From Duodenibacillus intestinigallinarum (lineage in GTDB: Bacteria > Pseudomonadota > Gammaproteobacteria > Burkholderiales > Burkholderiaceae_F): a stretch of DNA of 10,777 nucleotides. The stretch spans positions 1 to 10,777 of the forward strand of contig DXAH01000033.1 of assembly GCA_019117105.1 (NCBI GenBank), written 5' to 3'. The position numbers and the translations under genes were made by a program. This document shows, piece by piece, positions 1 through 5,621 of the stretch (positions are counted from its first letter, which is position 1; each line of letters starts with the position of its first letter). The notes under the pieces are model-generated. The model made no database searches. It saw only the letters and a list, made by a program, of their open reading frames with translations, and had not been told where the DNA came from.

Positions 1-631
1 CCTTGGCAACGTATGCGTAAAGTTCGCCCGTGATCAGATCACGAACCACAGCACCGTAGCAACGCTTGCCGTCATGAATCAGAGAAAGAGCCTCAACACG
101 TTCAATGACCGGCACCTTTTCGGCGATAACACGGTCGGAAACAGCGTTCAGCATGGCGTGGCCCGTGCCGTCAGACACGAAGCAGGTACGCCACTTCTTG
201 GTACCACCGAAGTCACGCTGGCCGATCAGGCCGGCAGCTTCCTTACGTTCGGTAATGGTGACCTTTTCACCATTGATAATCACCTGGCGATCGCCCGGGG
301 TGATACGGCTCCAGGGCACGCCCCAAGCAGCCAGTTCACGCACAGCCTTCGGCGAGGTGTTCACGAACATGCGAACCACATCCTGGTCAGCACCCCAGTC
401 CGAACCGCGAACGGTATCGGCGAAGTGGACGTCTTCGTTGTCGCCAACACCCTTAATGACGTTAGCCAGGGATGCCTGCATGCCGCCCTGCGCCGCCTTC
501 GAGTGCGAACGCTTCGGAGGCACCAGCGACAAAACGATGGAGTCGTGACCGCGGCGCTTGGCAGCAACTGCCATACGCAGACCAGCCAGACCGCCACCGA
601 TCACCAGTACGTCGGTGTAAACAATCTTCAT
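1..631 (-). CDS. frdA: Fumarate reductase flavoprotein subunit (5' part, runs off the left edge)
   Basis: Catalytic flavoprotein subunit of a quinol:fumarate reductase, which reduces fumarate to succinate at the cytoplasmic side of the membrane and passes the electrons in through an FeS subunit (FrdB) and a membrane anchor (FrdC). The 210 visible codons start with MKIVYTDVLVIGGGLAGLR, a dinucleotide-binding fold with GGGLAG at 12-17. RSHSKAAQGG follows at 41-50; His43 matches the residue that carries covalent FAD in the Wolinella enzyme. AWGVPWSR (102-109) and RDFGGTKKWRTC (139-150) are also Wolinella-like, whereas E. coli FrdA lacks the segment around 113-138. ATG 631 is preceded by AAGGAG at 8 nt. 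No signal peptide or Tat motif is seen, which argues against the exported 8-methylmenaquinol type. No frdC lies upstream, unlike the frdCAB order of Wolinella; frdB and frdC may lie beyond the edge. Family resemblance is from memory of the Wolinella and E. coli sequences. Confidence 0.93.
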   Translation of the reverse strand, partial: MKIVYTDVLVIGGGLAGLRMAVAAKRRGHDSIVLSLVPPKRSHSKAAQGGMQASLANVIKGVGDNEDVHFADTVRGSDWGADQDVVRMFVNTSPKAVRELAAWGVPWSRITPGDRQVIINGEKVTITERKEAAGLIGQRDFGGTKKWRTCFVSDGTGHAMLNAVSDRVIAEKVPVIERVEALSLIHDGKRCYGAVVRDLITGELYAYVAK

Positions 632-713
632 TTCAAGGTCTCCTTGATCCGTTAAGAGGATCCGCTTGAACAAGAGCACAACTCTCGCTGTGCCCTCAAC
701 AGCAGGGTCAATT

Positions 714-741
714 AACTTACATCTTCCTCAGATTCTGCCAA
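714..741 (-). promoter_or_regulatory. Possible proximal sigma-70 promoter of frdA
   Basis: On the minus strand TTGGCA (741-736) and TAAGTT (719-714) are 16 bp apart, which would start frdA mRNA near 707 with a leader of about 75 nt. The -35 is a good match, the -10 only 3 of 6. The same bases take part in a two-tier hairpin (735-765: CTGCC/GGCAG closing GCGG/CCGC), so the site could instead be part of a structured leader. Confidence 0.25.
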
Positions 742-808
742 TGCGGCGTTTTTCCGCTCCGGCAGGCGCCCGATATGGTAAACCCGCAGGAATTCACATC
801 GCCAGCGC

Positions 809-939
809 AAAAAAGAATCTCACTGATAAAACCCAAAACAAGCCGAACGCTTTTACACATCCGACTTGATTTCGATCGAAGTCGTCAGGTTGCCGGTAGT
901 AGCTACGACAACCTTGCATGCCTCGGCATCGTGAGATTC
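809..939 (-). ncRNA. Candidate structured RNA (leader element or sRNA) upstream of frdA, with U-tract
   Basis: Read on the minus strand, GAATCTCAC (939-931) pairs perfectly over 9 bp with GTGAGATTC (823-815), and six T's follow directly (814-809), as in an intrinsic terminator. The 107 nt inside fold into four successive hairpins: ATGC/GCAT with a CGAG loop (929-918); AGGTTG/CAACCT with inner GTAG/CTAC (914-887); CGACTT/AAGTCG (884-862); AAGC/GCTT with a GTTCG loop (852-840). Almost every segment has a partner, which gives a multi-branched layout. The U-tract ends about 178 nt before the frdA start, so this could be an attenuating leader of frdA or a separate RNA. A possible -10 (TAAAAT, 1022-1017) would give a transcript of about 200 nt, but no good -35 goes with it. 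I do not recognise it as 6S RNA, RNase P RNA, tmRNA, SRP RNA or a common riboswitch. Pairing was found by eye, with no energy calculation or covariation. Confidence 0.5.
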
Positions 940-1080
940 GTGTCCGCCCAGAAGGCCGACAATGCCGCCGCATCCAACCGTTTGAGGACAGTCTGAATCG
1001 GTTTATCTCCCAGTGGATTTTACAGGGATACCAACGGTAATAGCCCTCCGCATACGCGCGCGACTTTGCCAGACAGCCTC

Positions 1081-1118
1081 GTTCGGAGCGCAGTCTAGTT
1101 TTTCTACCCCCTCCGAAC
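1081..1118. repeat. 8-bp perfect inverted repeat
   Basis: GTTCGGAG (1081-1088) and CTCCGAAC (1111-1118) are exact inverted copies separated by 22 nt. In RNA from either strand they could form a stem. On the minus strand this would sit at the 5' end of a transcript started from the promoter-like motif at 1144-1171 and running toward frdA. No U-tract follows, so it does not look like a terminator. Confidence 0.5.
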
Positions 1119-1133
1119 TATCGGGAAAAACCC

Positions 1134-1149
1134 TAGGATAGTTATCCTA
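1134..1149. promoter_or_regulatory. Perfect 16-bp palindrome, possible operator
   Basis: TAGGATA and TATCCTA are exact inverted arms with a 2-bp spacer (GT). Short, tightly spaced dyads of this kind are typical of sites for dimeric regulators. On the minus strand the right arm supplies the possible -10 TAGGAT (1149-1144), so a bound protein would block that promoter. The site does not match the OxyR, Fur or FNR consensus, and the regulator is unknown. Confidence 0.4.
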
Positions 1150-1171
1150 TAGGCATTGGTTTTTCTTTCAA
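1144..1171 (-). promoter_or_regulatory. Possible distal minus-strand promoter toward frdA
   Basis: TTGAAA (1171-1166, 5 of 6 to the -35 consensus) and TAGGAT (1149-1144, 4 of 6 to the -10) are 16 bp apart in an AT-rich stretch. Transcription would begin near 1137 and give frdA a leader of about 500 nt that includes the 8-bp stem and the structured element at 809-939. The -10 lies inside the 16-bp palindrome. Confidence 0.35.
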
Positions 1172-1181
1172 AAACAATAGC

Positions 1182-1227
1182 TTAATCAAATCTTTGCAAT
1201 TTTCAAAAAGTTTGCATTTAATCAAAT
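1182..1227. repeat. AT-rich direct repeats with an FNR-like box
   Basis: TTAATCAAAT occurs at 1182-1191 and again, identically, at 1218-1227. TTTGCA occurs at 1194-1198 in the form TTTGCAA (1193-1199) and at 1211-1216. Within the second copy, TTGCA-TTTA-ATCAA (1212-1225) matches 8 of the 10 defined bases of the FNR/Anr box TTGAT-N4-ATCAA; the first copy has only one half-site. The repeats lie upstream of the distal minus-strand promoter candidate. An anaerobic regulator site upstream of frdA would make sense, but the match is imperfect. Confidence 0.35.
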
Positions 1228-1443
1228 GTCATCCGTTTTCTGTAGTAAAACGCTAACAATCTACCTATTAGTGGGTATTTTCCACCAAAAACAGGCTAAA
1301 TCTCCAATTGCTTTTCGACATTCAATGGGGAACGAATACCGCCGCCTTGTCGATTGAAAGAATCTATCGTCCTCTGAAGTTTGCTAGGATGATGCGGTCG
1401 GACACCGTTTCGTCCGTTGACTCAATTCTGACTGGAGGCTGCC

Positions 1444-1818
1444 ATGAACACCGTTATCTCGACTCCCAAGGCTCCCGCTGCCGTCGGTCCCTACAGCCAG
1501 GCCATCAAGGCCGGCAACACCGTTTACTGCTCCGGGCAGATCGGTCTGGATCCCGCCACCGGTACGATGGTCGAAGGCGTCGTCGCTCAAGCAAACCGCG
1601 CGTTCGACAACCTTGAGGCAGTTTTGGCTCAAGCGGGCGCCAAAATGACCGATGTCGTCAAGTTCACGATCTTTCTCACCGACATTAATGATTTCTCTCA
1701 GGTCAACGAAGTCATGGCCGCTCACGTTCCCACTCCCTACCCTGCTCGCAGCTGCATGCAGGTCGCGGCACTGCCCAAGGGGGCGCTTGTGGAAGTCGAA
1801 GCCATTGCCGTCATTTAA
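1444..1818 (+). CDS. ridA: RidA family reactive enamine/imine deaminase
   Basis: Hydrolyses reactive enamine/imine intermediates, such as 2-aminoacrylate released by PLP-dependent serine/threonine dehydratases, to keto acids and ammonia in the cytosol. The 124-residue protein is full length for the YjgF/YER057c/UK114 family (E. coli RidA 128). It begins with the typical APAAVGPYSQA, has YCSGQIGLDP at 28-37, and has the signature YPARSCMQVAALPKGALVEV (99-118). Tyr17, Ser30, Arg102 and Glu119 correspond to the E. coli active-site positions Tyr17, Ser30, Arg105 and Glu120; Arg102 binds the substrate carboxylate. Four residues are missing just before YPARS relative to E. coli, which shifts the numbering. 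The start ATG has GGAGG (1434-1438) 5 nt upstream. recG follows after about 60 nt with no terminator between, so cotranscription is likely. Confidence 0.95.
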   Translation: MNTVISTPKAPAAVGPYSQAIKAGNTVYCSGQIGLDPATGTMVEGVVAQANRAFDNLEAVLAQAGAKMTDVVKFTIFLTDINDFSQVNEVMAAHVPTPYPARSCMQVAALPKGALVEVEAIAVI

Positions 1819-1879
1819 TCAGATAATCGAAAACAAAGAATTTGAAGGCAAATAAATTCGCCCCTTTTCGTTGAAAACC

Positions 1880-3982
1880 ATGCCGCAGACATCGAAATCC
1901 TCAATAAAATCAAACACCAACGAGAAGCCTGCGAAGAAAAAAGCAGAGACGGTTTCCGTTGCCGAACGTGTCGCTCGCATGGGGTTGATCAACGATTGGG
2001 ACTTTGTCCTTCACCTGCCGCTGCGCTACGAGGACGAAACCCGCATCACGCGGATTTGCGACCTCAAAGCGGGCGACTGGGCTCAGATTCAGGGGTCCGT
2101 CATCTCAAGCCGCACACAGGGCGGCCGATTCATGCAACTTATCGCCTCCGTTTCGGATGGCACGGCAAACATCGAGATCCGTTTCCTGCATTTCTATCCG
2201 AAAATGCGCGAGCGCTTTAAGAGCGGAACATTATTGAGACTGTCCGGCCAAGTGCAGCAGCAGCCCGTTCAATTTGGCGGCGGCCTTCAGATGCTGCACC
2301 CAAAAATCAAAGATCCGATTACGGACACGTCCGAGCTTCCCTCGACGCTCACCCCCGTCTATCCTGCCGGCGAACATATCACCCAGACTTGGTTGAGAAA
2401 ACGCATTGACCGGGCCATGCTTGACGTTGATCTCACCGACATCGTCCCCGCGAGCTTCACACAATCCCTTTCGCTGCCTACGCTTCGCGACGCACTCAAA
2501 AGTTTGCACCACCCGTCTCCGGGCGCTGACTATGAGGCTTACAGCGAAAGACGAACCCCCGAATGGCGCCGTCTGAAGTTCGACGAGCTTCTGGCTCAAC
2601 AGCTCACACTTCGCTACGCACGAGAGGTCAAAAGCGAACTGCAAGCGCCTCGTCTCTTGGGCACCCACGGCAATCTGCGCGAGAAGCTCACCGCAAGTCT
2701 TCCCTTTTCTCTAACGGGAGCGCAAAGGCGCGTCCTTGTAGAGATTTACACCGACCTTGCGCAAAACGCTCCTATGAACCGTTTGGTTCAGGGTGACGTC
2801 GGCTGCGGAAAAACGATTGTCGCGGCCATGTCCGCTCTTCAGGCGGTTGACAGCGGCTACCAAGCGGCACTCATGGCTCCCACCGAAATTCTTGCCGAGC
2901 AGCACTACCTTAAACTCAAGCCCCTGCTCGAGCCGCTCGGCGTGAAAGTCGTGCTCCTTACCGGTTCGTTGCGCACCAAAGAAAAGGTACTGCGTCAAGA
3001 CATGGTCGCTTCCGGCCAATCGCAAGTCGTAATCGGCACCCACGCGCTCATTCAGGACGCTGTCAAATTCCACAAACTGGGACTCGCGATCGTTGACGAG
3101 CAACACCGTTTCGGCGTCGAACAACGACTCAAACTTCGAAACGCTGTTCAGGAAGGGACGCTACCGCATCTGCTTATGCTTTCGGCTACGCCCATTCCGC
3201 GTACGCTCGCGATGAGCTACCTTGCCGACATCGATGTTTCCGTCATTGATGAATTGCCGCCGGGCAGAACGCCGATTGTGACTACGCTCATCAGTATGGA
3301 TCGAACGGCCGAGGTTACATCAGCGGTTCAGCGTGCAGTTTCCTCGGGCTCTCAGGTCTACTGGGTCTGTCCTTTGATCGAAGACAGCGAAAAATCAGAC
3401 CTGACTGCGGCAACGCTTCGCCGTGACGCCCTGCAGCAGGAATTGCCGGGTTGCCGCGTGGCGCTCGTGCACGGTGCGATGTCAGCCGAAGAGAAACAAA
3501 GCATCATGAACGCCTTTAGCTCAGGTGAAGTTGACATTCTGGTCGCGACAACCGTCATTGAAGTGGGCGTTGACGTTCCCAACGCTTCGGTAATGATCAT
3601 TGAGCACGCCGAGCGCTTCGGCCTCTCGCAATTACATCAGTTGCGCGGTCGCGTCGGCCGCGGAAGCAAGAAAAGCTTCTGCCTGCTTCTTTATGCTCCT
3701 AATCTCTCGGAAGTCGGCAAAGAGCGCCTTTCCGTCATTCGCTCGAGTACGGACGGCTTTGAAATCGCACGGCAAGACCTGCGCCTGCGCGGTCCCGGTG
3801 AATTCATGGGCGCCAAGCAGTCGGGAGCACCGCTGTTGCGATTTGCAGATCTCGACACCGACGTCGAACTGCTGGATGCGGCCCGACAGGCCGCTCAAAC
3901 ATGGCTTACCACGGATCCGAAGTCTGCCCTGCAACATGCCCGTCGCTGGTTTGCCGGCTCCGGAAACTTTCTTCAAGCCTGA
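1880..3982 (+). CDS. recG: ATP-dependent DNA helicase RecG
   Basis: Superfamily 2 double-strand DNA translocase that regresses stalled replication forks and remodels branched DNA for recombination repair. The protein is 700 residues from ATG 1880 (E. coli 693). A lysine-rich leader of about 24 residues precedes VLHLPLRYEDETRIT (about 44-57), the start of the wedge/OB-fold domain. Then come Walker A GDVGCGKT (305-312), DEQH box (406-409) followed by RFG, motif III LMLSATPIPRT (432-442), motif VI QLRGRVGRG (587-595), and the C-terminal region LRLRGPGEFMGAKQSG (634-649). All helicase motifs are intact. The start is uncertain: TTG 1871 would add three residues, and an ATT at 1856 is the only in-frame codon well placed behind GAAGG (1844-1848). 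Neither ATG 1880 nor TTG 1871 has a close Shine-Dalgarno. oxyR follows 48 nt later, an arrangement also known for recG and oxyR in other proteobacteria. Confidence 0.96.
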   Translation: MPQTSKSSIKSNTNEKPAKKKAETVSVAERVARMGLINDWDFVLHLPLRYEDETRITRICDLKAGDWAQIQGSVISSRTQGGRFMQLIASVSDGTANIEIRFLHFYPKMRERFKSGTLLRLSGQVQQQPVQFGGGLQMLHPKIKDPITDTSELPSTLTPVYPAGEHITQTWLRKRIDRAMLDVDLTDIVPASFTQSLSLPTLRDALKSLHHPSPGADYEAYSERRTPEWRRLKFDELLAQQLTLRYAREVKSELQAPRLLGTHGNLREKLTASLPFSLTGAQRRVLVEIYTDLAQNAPMNRLVQGDVGCGKTIVAAMSALQAVDSGYQAALMAPTEILAEQHYLKLKPLLEPLGVKVVLLTGSLRTKEKVLRQDMVASGQSQVVIGTHALIQDAVKFHKLGLAIVDEQHRFGVEQRLKLRNAVQEGTLPHLLMLSATPIPRTLAMSYLADIDVSVIDELPPGRTPIVTTLISMDRTAEVTSAVQRAVSSGSQVYWVCPLIEDSEKSDLTAATLRRDALQQELPGCRVALVHGAMSAEEKQSIMNAFSSGEVDILVATTVIEVGVDVPNASVMIIEHAERFGLSQLHQLRGRVGRGSKKSFCLLLYAPNLSEVGKERLSVIRSSTDGFEIARQDLRLRGPGEFMGAKQSGAPLLRFADLDTDVELLDAARQAAQTWLTTDPKSALQHARRWFAGSGNFLQA

Positions 3983-4030
3983 CATCGAAAAGGCTCAACC
4001 AACGCAATCGGACTGCAAAGGAAAATTTCG

Positions 4031-4969
4031 ATGACACTCAACGAACTTCGCTACATTCTGGCCGTAGCCCGCGAACGTCATTTCGGTCGCGCGGCCGAGT
4101 ATTGCCACGTCTCGCAGCCTTCCCTGTCGGTTGCCGTAAAAAAACTCGAAGATGAACTGCAAGTCAAGATCTTCGAGCGCCGCAGCAACGATGTGACGCT
4201 CACCCCCACGGGCGCGGCCATCGTCGAAGAAGCCGAACAGATCCTCGCTCGCTGCGACAAGTTGCGCGAATGCGCCGCACAGGGCCGCGACCCCCTGACC
4301 GGTTCTCTGCGTCTGGGCGTCATCTACACCATCGCTCCCTATTTGGTGCCGCAACTGGTGGGCAGCGTACACTCGATCGTCCCGATGATGCCGCTGATCC
4401 TGTCGGAAAACTACACATCCGCGCTTCTCGATCAGCTCAAAAACGGTCAGATCGACTGCGCCATCATGGCTTTGCCGATCTCTCAGCCCGGCCTCATGAT
4501 GCAGCCTCTCTACGACGAAGATTTCGTGGCGGCCGTTCCTGCCGATCATCCCATCAGCCGCAACGAGAGCATTGTGAGAGAACAGCTCAAAGAAGAGCCG
4601 ATGCTGCTGCTCGGAAGCGGCCACTGCTTCCGCGACCAGATCCTCGACTTTTGCTCGGACATTGCTCGCTCGGACGGATTCTCCAAACGCGCCGTCGAGG
4701 GGACCAGCCTGCAGACAATCGTCTACATGGTGAGTCAGGGCCTGGGCCTTACTGTGCTTCCGGCTAGTGCCGTTCCTTATTACGAATCCAATCCGATGAT
4801 CAAGATCCTCGAGTTTGAAAAGCCCAATGTGCCGCGCCGCCGCGTCGTTCTGGTCTGGCGCAAGTCTTTCCCGCGTCTTGCTGCGATTGAGGCCGTTACA
4901 AAGGCCGTCAGTGCCTTGAAACTGCACGGAACGCGCATCCTCACATCGCTGCCTGCCGTTGCGGCCTGA
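4031..4969 (+). CDS. oxyR: Hydrogen peroxide-sensing LysR-type regulator OxyR
   Basis: LysR-family transcription factor that activates peroxide-defence genes when H2O2 oxidises a cysteine pair. The 312 residues open with a winged helix-turn-helix: MTLNELRYILAVARERHFGR, then CHVSQPSLSVAVKKLEDEL (25-43), the recognition region. The two-lobed regulatory domain carries GHCFRDQILDFC; its cysteines fall at 199 and 208, the same numbers as the redox pair of E. coli OxyR, so peroxide sensing should be retained. GLGLTVLPASAVP (237-249) is the usual OxyR C-lobe motif. AAAGGA (4017-4022) stands 8 nt before the ATG. The gene sits behind recG in the same direction and is probably cotranscribed with it. 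Neither katG, ahpC nor dps is visible here, so its targets lie elsewhere. Confidence 0.95.
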   Translation: MTLNELRYILAVARERHFGRAAEYCHVSQPSLSVAVKKLEDELQVKIFERRSNDVTLTPTGAAIVEEAEQILARCDKLRECAAQGRDPLTGSLRLGVIYTIAPYLVPQLVGSVHSIVPMMPLILSENYTSALLDQLKNGQIDCAIMALPISQPGLMMQPLYDEDFVAAVPADHPISRNESIVREQLKEEPMLLLGSGHCFRDQILDFCSDIARSDGFSKRAVEGTSLQTIVYMVSQGLGLTVLPASAVPYYESNPMIKILEFEKPNVPRRRVVLVWRKSFPRLAAIEAVTKAVSALKLHGTRILTSLPAVAA

Positions 4970-5029
4970 GTGCTTTGAGCCGAGAACCGACTCGCGTATC
5001 ATTTCGTCCGAAGCTTTTTTCCGACCATC

Positions 5030-5056
5030 AAGGCCGTTCCAGCCGACGGCCTTTTC
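5030..5056 (+). terminator. Hairpin after oxyR, probable weak intrinsic terminator
   Basis: AAGGCCGT (5030-5037) and ACGGCCTT (5046-5053) form a perfect 8-bp stem with an 8-nt loop, followed by only two further T's. It lies 60 nt after oxyR and ends about 10 nt before the next start codon. It may therefore also mask the ribosome binding region of the membrane-protein gene. Confidence 0.55.
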
Positions 5057-5063
5057 GACCTCA

Positions 5064-5606
5064 ATGACCAAAACCGACAAGAAACAGAAAAACGGCCCTT
5101 CGGCAAACGAAGCCAATCGCGTGCCAGCGCTCTTCAGTCCCCTGATGAGCGTTCTCTTCACGCTTCTTTTCACACCGATGTTCGGCGCATTTCTTCAGGG
5201 ACTCAACTGGCGTGAACTCGGAGATGACGAACTCGCCGCCCGCAACATGGGTTGGGTGAAGTGGACCTTCATCACTTTTGCCGTTTACACGTTCTCTGAA
5301 CCTTTCATCCGCGACACATTCTTCGGTCGCTATCTGATGATTGCGCTCTTTATCGGCTTTTGGGTGAGCTGGACCTTCTCACTTGGGATCAAGCAGATCC
5401 AGTACGTCAGAGACAACGTGCCGGTTTACACGAAAAAATTCATGGGACGCGCGATCATGATCGGTGCCTTCGGCTGGGTTGCCTACACTGCTGTTGCGCT
5501 TACGCTCGTTTTGATGCTGCACGTCACCGGAATCGATCCGCTGCCTGCCGATGCACCGATTCTTCAGCAAGAAGTCCCCGCTCAGGGGCAGTCTTCGAAC
5601 AAGTAA
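5064..5606 (+). CDS. Small multi-pass inner-membrane protein of unknown function
   Basis: I do not recognise a named function. From ATG 5064 the protein has 180 residues: a charged cytoplasmic-looking head (1-20, many Lys/Asn/Glu), four hydrophobic segments at about 22-44, 64-80, 88-107 and 129-156, and a polar Gln-rich tail. The stretch SPLMSVLFTLLFTPMFGAFL followed by NWRELGDDELAARNMGWVKW resembles small hypothetical membrane proteins that share an F-T/S-P-x-F-G-A core followed by N-W-x-x-L-G. The open frame extends upstream to a TTG at 4959 inside oxyR, but the extra 35 residues show no conserved look, so ATG 5064 is preferred. No clear Shine-Dalgarno is seen; the terminator-like hairpin sits there instead. 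A Sel1-repeat gene follows 15 nt downstream, so the two are probably translated from one message. Confidence 0.8.
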   Translation: MTKTDKKQKNGPSANEANRVPALFSPLMSVLFTLLFTPMFGAFLQGLNWRELGDDELAARNMGWVKWTFITFAVYTFSEPFIRDTFFGRYLMIALFIGFWVSWTFSLGIKQIQYVRDNVPVYTKKFMGRAIMIGAFGWVAYTAVALTLVLMLHVTGIDPLPADAPILQQEVPAQGQSSNK

Positions 5607-5621
5607 CTCGGCAAATACTTC

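Larger units (their letters stand above)
632..1443. other. Long non-coding gap between divergent frdA and ridA
   Basis: No protein gene is supported here. Open frames on the plus strand (666-869, 775-996, 1308-1616) lack ribosome binding sites or recognisable content, and the last overlaps ridA out of frame. Positions 632-1080 are of ordinary GC and hold the leader elements listed separately. Positions 1130-1320 are clearly AT-rich and regulatory in look. Just before ridA, an extended -10-like TGCTAGGAT (1382-1390) could serve ridA, but its best upstream TTGAAA (1354-1359) is 25 bp away, so that promoter is uncertain. Confidence 0.7.

Noticed and set aside
74..655. 193-codon plus-strand frame over frdA.
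   Set aside because: Shadow of frdA: the opposite strand encodes a clear fumarate reductase flavoprotein, and this frame has no recognisable content.
853..1002. Minus-strand open frame of about 49 codons ending GNLTTSIEIKSDV-stop, which looks protein-like and could be a gene remnant.
   Set aside because: It has no ATG/GTG/TTG start after the preceding stop, no ribosome site and no recognised family. An open run of this length is not rare by chance, and the same bases are better explained by the nested hairpins.
3995..5173. 392-codon minus-strand frame over oxyR.
   Set aside because: Long antisense frame created by GC-rich codon use in oxyR. It has low-complexity charged content and no motif, and OxyR on the plus strand is certain.
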